Below are positions 1 through 5,130 of a stretch of 5,130 nucleotides of DNA, piece after piece. Source of the stretch: JBEKYH01 sp049511115 (GTDB taxonomy: Bacteria; Planctomycetota; Phycisphaerae; Tepidisphaerales; Tepidisphaeraceae); contig JBEKYH010000384.1 of the NCBI GenBank assembly GCA_049511115.1, positions 1-5,130 of the forward strand, in the 5' to 3' direction. The translations under genes and the position numbers were made by a program. The first letter of the stretch is position 1. Each line of letters starts with the position of its first letter. A model generated the notes under the pieces. That model saw nothing but the letters and a program-made list of their open reading frames with translations. It was not told where the DNA came from and made no database searches.

Positions 1-92
1 CGCGCGGCTCGCATTGTGCCTGATGGGATGAAAGCTTGCCCATTGGTACCGGCGGTTGGGGGGAACTTTGCCGGTCTGGGCAATTTGGGATA
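1..92. other. Left edge, no supportable gene
   Basis: Downstream of the lipoprotein gene and propeller-tail remnant I see no gene with a start signal. A weak inverted repeat (ACCGGC at 48-53 with GCCGGT at 70-75) is present, but no T-rich run follows it on the minus strand, so I do not call a terminator. Confidence 0.5.
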
Positions 93-140
93 TCAACCTG
101 GGTCAACAATCAGTGCTGCTGAGACCGCACGATCTTTATC
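93..140 (-). pseudogene. Remnant of the C-terminal end of a second beta-propeller gene
   Basis: Read on the minus strand from 140 down to the TGA at 93-95, this stretch encodes DKDRAVSAALIVDPG-stop. The neighbouring propeller protein ends DKVGPVSAALIVDPI-stop, so 11 of 15 residues match and both end at the same place. By direct count 38 of 48 bases match, including an 18-base exact run at 99-116. Several differences fall in third codon positions (GAT/GAC, TCA/TCC, GCA/GCG), as expected if the copy came from a coding sequence that diverged under selection. No propeller-like sequence was recognised upstream in this frame, where the lipoprotein gene is read in another frame. The likely reading is the stump of a deleted paralogue. 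A target duplication made when the lipoprotein gene arrived is an alternative. Confidence 0.6.
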
Positions 141-2025
141 GCCCGCTTGCGCTTTGCCGGTCGTAAGTTTCCAACGCCTGCCTCACTCGCCCGCGCAAAG
201 CATTCCATTCTGCCTCGGACGGCGCGGGGTCGGATTTCTCATTGGGGTCTGCCGGCGAAACCGTTAACGTCGATGAAATGCTCTTCGGAGAGTGATCTCC
301 AGGAATATCGAGAAAATAAGCTAACTCCATCGCCGCCAAGTCTCCCACGCGAAGTGTATCGTACCCAAACCCCGCGCAGGGTCCTCCAAACATTGCCGGG
401 TCGTCAGAAATGCGCCGTACAGAGTTATCGGTTAAGAATTTGCGGCAAAACGCGATGCGTCGCCGAAGAGTCGCCGCGGGCATTGCTGTGTAATCCGCAC
501 GATGGATCATCTCCATTCGCAATCCCATCTCCGCGCGATCGGCCCATTTGTTGTACGCCGCCCACACTCTTTCATCGGTGGACATGCCCGCGTAATACAT
601 AAATGCGGATTCCACGCAGTTCCAATAGGGCGCGTTGGGCTTGACGGGCAATTTACCTATCAATTCTGCGAGTCGCGCTGCCTCCTCCGGCCGGTGCATG
701 GCGTGCAGCCCTTGAATTCCATAAATGGCAACATTCATATCGCGGTTGTTGGTCGCTTCAAGAAAAACCCCCAGGCGATCTTCTTCGGGCAGCGAGCTGG
801 CGATAATCGCTTGCTCTAAACGCGATAAGTCGTCGGTTCTCCCGCGCGCGGCCGATCGCTCGAAAAGCGCAACCAGATCCTTGGGATACTTTGCCGCCAG
901 CGTATCAAGCAGGATCTGATTGCCTCCCTTCTTGGGGTCCGCCGCCAGCACGTGCGACATCAAAAACGCCTCTTCTCCCTTCGCCGCCTCCGTTTGAATG
1001 TCAAGAGCCGCCTTCTTCAGATCCTCTCGCTTCGTCCCGAATAAGCCTTCACCGCCCGTCAACTCTGCAAGAACGACCTGACAGAGGTTTCCCAAATCTA
1101 AGCATGCGGGCTTGATCTGAGCGTATGCCGCGGTATAGGAGCGCGACAGCGTACGATCGTCCAAATGCGCCAACAAGAACGGAATCGCCTTGATAACGTC
1201 ATGCCGCACCTGGAGATAATTGGGATCAGGCTCACTTGGGACTGATTGCCACACCCCATCCTTGTCTACCGGCGCTGGGCTCAACCTATTCGACCAGGGC
1301 GACGTCACCATGCTGGCGTCCGCCATGCTCACTACGGCCGCCTCCAAGGGATCCTTGGGTATAGCGCTGGGCTCAGGCACTAAATCCGCCAGATTCCCGG
1401 ACACTGCGCCATCTTCCTGCTGCGTCTGCAAGGCGGCAATTTTTTCCAGTATTGCCTTTCGGTCACTTCCCGGCGCCAGGATTTCGTTTTTCCACGACCG
1501 CAGCGCCAATACCTGCAATAGACCGATGTCCGCCCGCGATTGGCGGTTATAGAGCATTACTGCCACATCATGATGCCCGGTCAGTTCACACTGAATCGCC
1601 ACCGCGAGTTCGTCGTCAGCGTTCGTGTCGTCGCTTCCATTTCCAAAGGGCCCTGCATAGAGCGGTGATGGCTCAGTCTCATTGGCATCCGCTGGGTTTA
1701 CTACCGGCTTAAAGGTGCCATCTCCGACGGCCACGTTTGCCGTTCCTATGAGCGCGACTGTCGTCCCCTCCCGCTTCGCTAACACAAACATCAAAAACCG
1801 ATCGTGAACCTCGCCGCCGTTGACCAATGCAATATCGCCGGGTTCGTAGACCACCAATTCTGCTGTCTTTGGCGGGATCGGCAGATTCATCGCGACATAC
1901 GCATTCACCAAATCCTCCAGCGGAACGCGAGGCTGTGTATCGTCTGCCACAGGAAGCACGTCCTGCGAACATGCCGCTGCAAAGAAAATGAAAACAAGCA
2001 CCGCGATTCGCAATCCAGATCGCAT
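136..2025 (-). CDS. Large predicted outer-membrane lipoprotein of unknown function
   Basis: The product has 629 residues and no function that I recognise. A basic start (MRSGLR), a hydrophobic stretch at about 7-18 and the lipobox AAAC with Cys19 indicate a lipoprotein signal peptide. Ser20 after the cysteine favours the outer membrane. Residues about 30-210 look globular, with a low-complexity Asp/Asn/Glu-rich part near 110-140. Residues about 270-575 are mostly helical and may form HEAT- or TPR-like repeats, for example the segments around 278-325, 340-460 and 555-575. A Pro/Ser/Asp-rich linker at about 577-605 precedes a final helix. The ATG at 2025 is chosen because GGAGG lies 8 bases upstream. 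An in-frame TTG at 2043 would add six residues but overlaps the stop of the previous gene and would place the GGAGG inside the coding sequence. The gene starts 14 bases after the propeller stop and is probably cotranscribed with it. Its stop lies inside the propeller-tail remnant, so the C-terminus may not be ancestral. Confidence 0.85.
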   Translation of the reverse strand: MRSGLRIAVLVFIFFAAACSQDVLPVADDTQPRVPLEDLVNAYVAMNLPIPPKTAELVVYEPGDIALVNGGEVHDRFLMFVLAKREGTTVALIGTANVAVGDGTFKPVVNPADANETEPSPLYAGPFGNGSDDTNADDELAVAIQCELTGHHDVAVMLYNRQSRADIGLLQVLALRSWKNEILAPGSDRKAILEKIAALQTQQEDGAVSGNLADLVPEPSAIPKDPLEAAVVSMADASMVTSPWSNRLSPAPVDKDGVWQSVPSEPDPNYLQVRHDVIKAIPFLLAHLDDRTLSRSYTAAYAQIKPACLDLGNLCQVVLAELTGGEGLFGTKREDLKKAALDIQTEAAKGEEAFLMSHVLAADPKKGGNQILLDTLAAKYPKDLVALFERSAARGRTDDLSRLEQAIIASSLPEEDRLGVFLEATNNRDMNVAIYGIQGLHAMHRPEEAARLAELIGKLPVKPNAPYWNCVESAFMYYAGMSTDERVWAAYNKWADRAEMGLRMEMIHRADYTAMPAATLRRRIAFCRKFLTDNSVRRISDDPAMFGGPCAGFGYDTLRVGDLAAMELAYFLDIPGDHSPKSISSTLTVSPADPNEKSDPAPSEAEWNALRGRVRQALETYDRQSASGR

Positions 2026-2033
2026 GGTGAATG

Positions 2034-2038
2034 CCTCC
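2034..2038 (-). promoter_or_regulatory. Ribosome binding site of the lipoprotein gene
   Basis: GGAGG on the minus strand sits 8 bases before the ATG at 2025, the same spacing as in the upstream propeller gene. It decides the start in favour of that ATG over the TTG at 2043. It lies just past the propeller stop codon (2040-2042), so the two genes may be translationally coupled. Confidence 0.75.
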
Positions 2039-2039
2039 G

Positions 2040-2087
2040 TCAAATTGGGTCAACAATCAGTGCCGCGGAGACCGGCCCGACTTTGTC
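2040..2087 (-). repeat. Intact copy of the propeller-tail repeat
   Basis: This is the functional 3' end of the propeller gene, from the DK codons to the TGA. It is repeated in direct orientation at 93-140, with 38 of 48 bases identical and an exact 18-base run (2046-2063 against 99-116). The two copies bracket the lipoprotein gene closely: one ends 14 bases before its start codon, and the other contains its stop codon. Confidence 0.8.
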
Positions 2088-2975
2088 GTTGTGGTATTGC
2101 CAGACCACTTTCTTGTCCGGGGTGACTTCAAAGACATCGGGGACGCCCTGGAAGTTGCTGAAGACGGTGTCGCCGTTGGGGAGGCGCTGGGCGGTGCCGA
2201 GGTAGTGGAGGATGAAGCCGGCGGGGAGGTCGGATTGTTTTAACGTCCAGATGATGTGGGCGTCGGGGTCGAATTCATAGGCTTCGGCGCCATAGCCGCC
2301 GGTGACGAGCGTGTTGCCGTTGGGGAGGCGGAAGCCGCCGTTGACGCCGGCGTTTTTCCTGGGGGGCGGGGTGAAGGTCTTGAGGACTTTGCCGGTGGAA
2401 TCGAGTTCGCGGACGACGGCGTCGGAGCCATAGGCGACGAGGTAGGTGCCGGCGTCGGTCTTTCGGGCGAGGCGGAATTGTTTGTGCGTCACCTGGGTCG
2501 ATTCAAGGTGAATCTCCCAGGCGACGCTTAAGTCGCGGTTGATTTCAAACAGGCGTTTGGAGCCGCATTCGCAGATGAGGACGCGATCGCCGGGCAGGGG
2601 CTGGCAGGAATGGATTTCCACGCCCGGGCCGGCTTTGTATTCCCAGGTGATGGCGCCGGTGGCGGGGTCGATTTCGCGCACGCCGCCACTGTAACTGCCG
2701 AGAATTCGGCCGTTGGGGAGGAGCCAACTGTCTTCGCCCTTTAAGCCGATCGCGTAGGTCCCGGCGATGTCGCCGTTGGGGGCGATTCTATAGACCTTTC
2801 CCTGCACGGGGGAATGGGCGAGGAAGGTGTGGGTGATGCCTGTTGCGGAGACGACGCCGGTGGGGAAGGCGGGGCGAGAGGCGGGGAGGGTCTGGGCGCG
2901 AATGGCGGTGCACGTACAGGCGATGACAAAAAACGAGGCGATTGAAAAGCGGAGGGGAGAAAGACGATTGGCCAT
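2040..2975 (-). CDS. Secreted beta-propeller protein (PQQ-like / WD40-like repeats)
   Basis: The product has 311 residues. Residues 1-27 form a Sec-type signal peptide (basic start, hydrophobic core around 10-22, likely cleavage after IRA27), so the protein should act outside the cytoplasm. The rest is built from repeats of the pattern LPNGxxL, then about 8 residues, then E-hydrophobic-D, then a turn and W-E/Q-Y. They lie at about 86-113, 127-155, 174-201, 217-245 and 265-294, with a weaker first unit at 47-75. This suggests about six blades, closed by the last strand VSAALIVDP. In the known family such propellers serve as binding or scaffold domains, and some relatives are enzymes. No catalytic residues are evident, so I assign no reaction. 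The ATG at 2975 is chosen over an in-frame ATG at 3080 because GGAGG lies 8 bases before it and the signal peptide begins there. It is the first gene of a two-gene unit with the lipoprotein and is divergent from the molybdenum hydroxylase genes. Confidence 0.88.
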   Translation of the reverse strand: MANRLSPLRFSIASFFVIACTCTAIRAQTLPASRPAFPTGVVSATGITHTFLAHSPVQGKVYRIAPNGDIAGTYAIGLKGEDSWLLPNGRILGSYSGGVREIDPATGAITWEYKAGPGVEIHSCQPLPGDRVLICECGSKRLFEINRDLSVAWEIHLESTQVTHKQFRLARKTDAGTYLVAYGSDAVVRELDSTGKVLKTFTPPPRKNAGVNGGFRLPNGNTLVTGGYGAEAYEFDPDAHIIWTLKQSDLPAGFILHYLGTAQRLPNGDTVFSNFQGVPDVFEVTPDKKVVWQYHNDKVGPVSAALIVDPI

Positions 2976-2983
2976 TGGTGGTT

Positions 2984-2988
2984 CCTCC
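2984..2988 (-). promoter_or_regulatory. Ribosome binding site of the propeller gene
   Basis: GGAGG on the minus strand lies 8 bases before the ATG at 2975. It fixes the start there, at the first residue of a clear signal peptide, rather than at the in-frame ATG 105 bases further upstream. Confidence 0.8.
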
Positions 2989-3033
2989 GCGCGTTGGGGG
3001 AACATACCACGAAATGGCGGCATGCGTACAGGA

Positions 3034-3039
3034 ATTATG
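3034..3039 (-). promoter_or_regulatory. Possible -10 element for the propeller-lipoprotein unit
   Basis: CATAAT on the minus strand, preceded by TGTGG, is the best -10-like hexamer upstream of the propeller gene. It would place the transcript start about 50 bases before the ATG. No convincing -35 hexamer lies 16-18 bases upstream, so this is a weak call. A second AT-rich hexamer at 3001-3006 is too close to the ribosome binding site to be attractive. Confidence 0.25.
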
Positions 3040-3061
3040 CCACATGCGCGCACGAGGCACA

Positions 3062-3086
3062 GCGCGATTAACTGCAGCAATTGCGC
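3062..3086. repeat. Small imperfect dyad, possible operator
   Basis: GCGCGATT (3062-3069) faces AATTGCGC (3079-3086). The arms are complementary except for one G-T wobble and are separated by 9 bases. It lies about 23 bases upstream of the candidate minus-strand -10, where a regulator could bind. The arms are short and chance occurrence is possible. Confidence 0.25.
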
Positions 3087-3095
3087 GAGCCCCCT

Positions 3096-3137
3096 CCCTT
3101 ACCCTCCCCCGGAATACCGAGGGAGGGGAATAAAGGG
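3096..3137. repeat. G/C-rich hairpin, REP-like dispersed repeat
   Basis: CCCTCCCCCGG (3102-3112) pairs with CCGAGGGAGGG (3117-3127) over 11 positions with one C-A mismatch and an AATA loop. A second outer set, CCCTT (3096-3100) with AAGGG (3133-3137), extends the stem after a bulge. Hairpins of the form CCCTnACCCTCCCC...GGGAGGG are a well-known type of dispersed intergenic repeat in many GC-rich genomes. Because it lies between divergent genes, it is not at the 3' end of either unit and is unlikely to be their terminator. Only one copy is in this window, so the repeat status rests on resemblance. Confidence 0.6.
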
Positions 3138-3153
3138 GTGGCAGCATGGCCAT

Positions 3154-3183
3154 TTGTCATTCAACTCGCTAGCGGGGTATCAT
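3154..3183 (+). promoter_or_regulatory. Candidate sigma70 promoter of the molybdenum hydroxylase operon
   Basis: TTGTCA (3154-3159) and TATCAT (3178-3183) each match the -35 and -10 consensus at five of six positions and are 18 bases apart. Transcription would begin near 3190, giving a leader of about 110 bases before the ATG at 3303. It lies just downstream of the G/C-rich hairpin. The call rests on sequence match alone. Confidence 0.45.
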
Positions 3184-3202
3184 TCTGTGGCGCGGTTGAA
3201 GC

Positions 3203-3240
3203 GATTCCCCGGAGTTAATCGCCCAGAGGCGTTGGGAATC
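3203..3240 (+). promoter_or_regulatory. Nested hairpin in the predicted leader of the hydroxylase operon
   Basis: GATTCCC (3203-3209) is perfectly complementary to GGGAATC (3234-3240). Inside, CGCC (3220-3223) pairs with GGCG (3228-3231) around a CAGA loop, leaving a 10-base unpaired side on the left that includes GGAGTTAA. If transcription starts near 3190, this forms at the very 5' end of the mRNA. It may stabilise the transcript or act as a regulatory element. I could not match it to the molybdenum cofactor riboswitch or another known class. Confidence 0.35.
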
Positions 3241-3292
3241 TGCTGTCAGGCGCGATGTTTCGAGCACATATCCGACGACCGATTGAGCTGAT

Positions 3293-3298
3293 GGGAGG
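3293..3298 (+). promoter_or_regulatory. Ribosome binding site of the small subunit gene
   Basis: GGGAGG precedes the ATG at 3303 with a short 4-base spacer. It supports that start over the in-frame ATG codons at 3255 (no purine-rich site seen) and 3291 (inside this motif). The protein beginning at 3303 also starts where this family normally starts. Confidence 0.6.
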
Positions 3299-3302
3299 CA
3301 TC

Positions 3303-3761
3303 ATGGCGGTCATCAATGTCAATGGAGTTGACCAGAGCGTGGATGTCGATGACGACATGCCGCTGCTCTGGGTCTTGCGCGATGTGCTGGGTCTGACCGG
3401 CACGCACTTTGGCTGCGGCATCGGCGCTTGCGGGGCATGCACCATCCACGTCGACGGCGAGGAAGATCAAAGCTGCCAGCTAACGGTGGCCGGTGTGGCG
3501 GGGAAGAAGATCACCACCATCGAGGGGCTATCCAAGGACGGGCGGCATCCGGTGCAGTTGGCGTGGTGTGACCATGACGTCCCCCAGTGCGGGTATTGCC
3601 AGTCGGGGCAGATCATGACGGCAGCGGCGCTGCTGAAGCGCGTGCCGCATCCATCGGACGCTGATATTGACGACGCATACTCCGGGCATATCTGCCGGTG
3701 CGGAACGTATGCGCGGATTCGAGAGGCAATCAAATCGGCCGCGGCCGCGGGGGCAAAATGA
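3303..3761 (+). CDS. iorA: [2Fe-2S] small subunit of a molybdenum hydroxylase (IorA-type)
   Basis: The product has 152 residues, the usual length for the small subunit of isoquinoline 1-oxidoreductase-type enzymes. The N-terminal plant-ferredoxin-like domain carries Cys38, Cys43, Cys46 and Cys58 (GCGIGACGAC then C), which bind one [2Fe-2S] cluster. The C-terminal helical domain carries QCGYC (Cys96, Cys99) and CRC (Cys131, Cys133) for the second cluster, which in this family lies next to the molybdopterin. QCGYCQSGQ and HICRCGTY are typical of the two-subunit IorA/NicA branch. All eight ligands are present. It relays electrons from the molybdenum site to an external acceptor, in many relatives a cytochrome c. 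It has no signal peptide and, if exported, probably travels with the Tat signal of its partner. Its stop overlaps the start of the large subunit as ATGA. The symbol indicates family, and the true substrate is unknown. Confidence 0.93.
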   Translation: MAVINVNGVDQSVDVDDDMPLLWVLRDVLGLTGTHFGCGIGACGACTIHVDGEEDQSCQLTVAGVAGKKITTIEGLSKDGRHPVQLAWCDHDVPQCGYCQSGQIMTAAALLKRVPHPSDADIDDAYSGHICRCGTYARIREAIKSAAAAGAK

Positions 3762-5130
3762 TCACCGCCGCACGCAATATCTCGCGCCGTGGATTTCTGA
3801 AGGTTTTGGCCGGTGTCGGGGCAGGACTGACGCTGGCGTATATCACGGGCGACGAATATGCCGCCGCCGCGGATGCAGCGACTGGCGAGCCTGTGTTTTC
3901 GCCCAGCGCGTTTATCCGCGTCGCTCCCGACGGGGCGATCACGGTTACGATCTCGCGCTCGGAAATGGGCCAGGGAGTGCGGACGTCGCTGGCGATGCTG
4001 GTGGCCGACGAGCTCGACGCCGACTGGGCGAACATTCACGTTGCCCAGGCCCCGGGGAATGCGCGAATCTATGGCTCGATGATGACGGTGGGAAGCGGGA
4101 CGATCCGCAGCATGGCGCTGCCGATGCGGCGTGTCGGGGCGGGAGCGCGGTTCATGCTGGTGGAGGCGGCGGCCAAGATGTGGGGCGTCGACGTGGCTGC
4201 GTGCACAACGGAAAAGAGCAAGGTGCTGCATGCGGCCAGCGGAAAATCGGCCGCGTATGGCGAGTTGGTTGCGGCGGCGGCACAGCTTACACCGCCGTCC
4301 AATGGCGAATTGAAACTCAAGAGCCGGGCGGATTTCAAGATCATCGGTAAGCCAATTAACCGCGTGGATAACGCGGATGTCGTGGTCGGGGCCGCTCACT
4401 ACGCCATGGATGTCAAAGTCGACGAGATGCTCTATGCGGTGATTTCGCGGAGGCCGGCGTTCGGGGCGACGCTGTTGGATGTCGACGACGCCGACGCGCG
4501 GAAGGTGGCGGGCGTGGTCGACGTGGTGCGCGTGAACAGCGGCGTGGCGGTGTTGGGCAAAAACACCTGGGCGGCGATGAAGGGCGCTAAGGCGCTGAAG
4601 GTGACGTGGAATCCAGGCCCCAATGCGTCGATGAGCAGCGAGACAATTCGCGCGTCGCTGGTAGCCGCGGTGGGAAGCCATCCGGACATGCCGGCCGGCG
4701 CGAAAGTCATTGAGGCAACGTACGATTTTCCCTATCTCGCACACTGCACGATGGAGCCGCTCAACGCGGTGGCGGACGTGCGCGGCGACCGATGCACCAT
4801 CTGGGCCGGCTCGCAGAATCCAGATGGCGTGCGAACTGGCGCGGCACAACTGTTGGGAATCCCGGCGGAGAGCATCACGGTCAATTCCATGCTTCTCGGC
4901 GGCGGGTTCGGCAGGCGGTCAGGCGCGGATTATGTCATGGAGGCCGTGCAAATCTCGCAAAAGGCCAAGGCGCCGGTCAAGCTGGTCTGGACCCGCCAGG
5001 ATGATTTACACAACGACACTTATCGCACGATGAGTTTCCATTCATTTCGCGGCGCGGTCGGCGCCGATGGAAGCGTGGTGGGGTGGAGCCAGAAGGCCGC
5101 CGTCACGGGCAATCCCGGCGGGCGCGGTGT
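3758..5130 (+). CDS. iorB: Molybdopterin large subunit of an isoquinoline 1-oxidoreductase-type hydroxylase (IorB-type), incomplete at 3' end
   Basis: The frame is open from the ATG at 3758 to the window edge (457 full codons). Relatives have roughly 700-780 residues, so the C-terminal third, including the catalytic glutamate, is outside. Residues 9-15 read SRRGFLK, a good Tat motif, followed by a hydrophobic stretch to about 30, so the folded cofactor-loaded enzyme should be exported. Family signatures follow in order: EMGQGVRT (69-76), the LVADELDADW segment just after it, FKIIGKP near 195, HCTMEPLNA (329-337), GGGFGRR at the molybdenum cofactor site (381-387) and VWTRQDD (410-416). The protein should bind molybdopterin cytosine dinucleotide and hydroxylate an N-heterocycle or oxidise an aldehyde. 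Relatives differ in substrate, so this cannot be fixed from the sequence. Its ATGA overlap with the small subunit gene implies translational coupling, and the two form one complex. No FAD subunit gene is visible. Confidence 0.93.
   Translation, partial: MITAARNISRRGFLKVLAGVGAGLTLAYITGDEYAAAADAATGEPVFSPSAFIRVAPDGAITVTISRSEMGQGVRTSLAMLVADELDADWANIHVAQAPGNARIYGSMMTVGSGTIRSMALPMRRVGAGARFMLVEAAAKMWGVDVAACTTEKSKVLHAASGKSAAYGELVAAAAQLTPPSNGELKLKSRADFKIIGKPINRVDNADVVVGAAHYAMDVKVDEMLYAVISRRPAFGATLLDVDDADARKVAGVVDVVRVNSGVAVLGKNTWAAMKGAKALKVTWNPGPNASMSSETIRASLVAAVGSHPDMPAGAKVIEATYDFPYLAHCTMEPLNAVADVRGDRCTIWAGSQNPDGVRTGAAQLLGIPAESITVNSMLLGGGFGRRSGADYVMEAVQISQKAKAPVKLVWTRQDDLHNDTYRTMSFHSFRGAVGADGSVVGWSQKAAVTGNPGGRG

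Larger units (their letters stand above)
2976..3302. other. Divergent intergenic region with promoters and repeats
   Basis: These 327 bases separate the two divergent units and contain no supportable gene. From left to right they hold the propeller ribosome binding site and a weak minus-strand -10 (3034-3039), a small dyad (3062-3086), a strong G/C-rich hairpin (3096-3137), a good plus-strand sigma70-like promoter (3154-3183), a nested hairpin in the predicted leader (3203-3240) and the small-subunit ribosome binding site (3293-3298). Confidence 0.8.

Noticed and set aside
1..43. Possible start of another minus-strand gene at the ATG at 43
   Set aside because: Only 14 codons lie inside the window, and no ribosome binding site precedes it.
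48..75. Inverted repeat ACCGGC/GCCGGT as a terminator for the minus-strand unit
   Set aside because: The stem is only 6 bases with a 16-base loop, and no T-run follows on the minus strand.
93..140. Propeller-tail copies as attachment sites of a mobile element
   Set aside because: No integrase or transposase lies between them, and the copies have diverged at 10 of 48 bases, which is more than expected for recent att repeats. It is kept only as an alternative in the findings.
2256..2531. Plus-strand Gly/Ala/Glu-rich open frame within the propeller gene
   Set aside because: The composition is the mirror of the propeller repeats, and there is no independent evidence for it.
2827..3291. Plus-strand open frame running through the intergenic region
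   Set aside because: It covers the antisense of the propeller signal peptide and the hairpin repeat. The Pro-rich translation over the repeat is typical of such hairpins, not of a protein.
3667..4350. Plus-strand open frame of 227 codons overlapping the small and large subunit genes
   Set aside because: It is out of frame with both clear family members, rich in Arg and Gly, and has no recognisable domain.
3467..4849. Long minus-strand open frame opposite the small and large subunit genes
   Set aside because: It is antisense to two well-supported genes. Its translation is rich in Arg and His without domain structure, as expected for a shadow in GC-rich DNA.

Overview
The window looks like chromosomal DNA of a fairly GC-rich Gram-negative bacterium. 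It carries an outer-membrane-type lipoprotein signal, a Tat signal and a dispersed hairpin repeat. The alpha-helical-repeat style of the lipoprotein and the LPNG-type beta-propeller resemble proteins common in Planctomycetota and relatives. That placement is inference from protein style only; Acidobacteriota or another GC-rich phylum is possible.

Layout. Two transcription units diverge from an intergenic region at 2976-3302. Leftward (minus strand) are a secreted six-bladed-type beta-propeller protein (2040-2975) and, 14 bases after its stop, a large lipoprotein of unknown function (136-2025). Both have a GGAGG ribosome binding site 8 bases before the ATG. Just beyond the lipoprotein stop, bases 93-140 hold a second, diverged copy of the last 15 codons and stop of the propeller gene. 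This looks like the stump of a lost paralogue. Bases 1-92 show no supportable gene.

Rightward (plus strand) are a [2Fe-2S] small subunit (3303-3761) and, overlapping it by ATGA, the Tat-exported molybdopterin large subunit (3758 to the window end, incomplete). Together they form a two-subunit molybdenum hydroxylase of the isoquinoline 1-oxidoreductase (IorA/IorB) type. The large subunit should bind the molybdenum cofactor and oxidise the substrate, and the small subunit should pass electrons through two iron-sulfur clusters to an acceptor not seen here. No FAD subunit is present.

The 327-base intergenic region holds candidate promoters for both directions, a strong G/C-rich hairpin resembling dispersed REP-type repeats, a smaller dyad and a nested hairpin in the predicted leader of the hydroxylase operon. 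No RNA genes, CRISPR array, transposase or integrase was seen. The most unusual signal is the pair of propeller-tail sequences flanking the lipoprotein gene. No wholly new system is evident.
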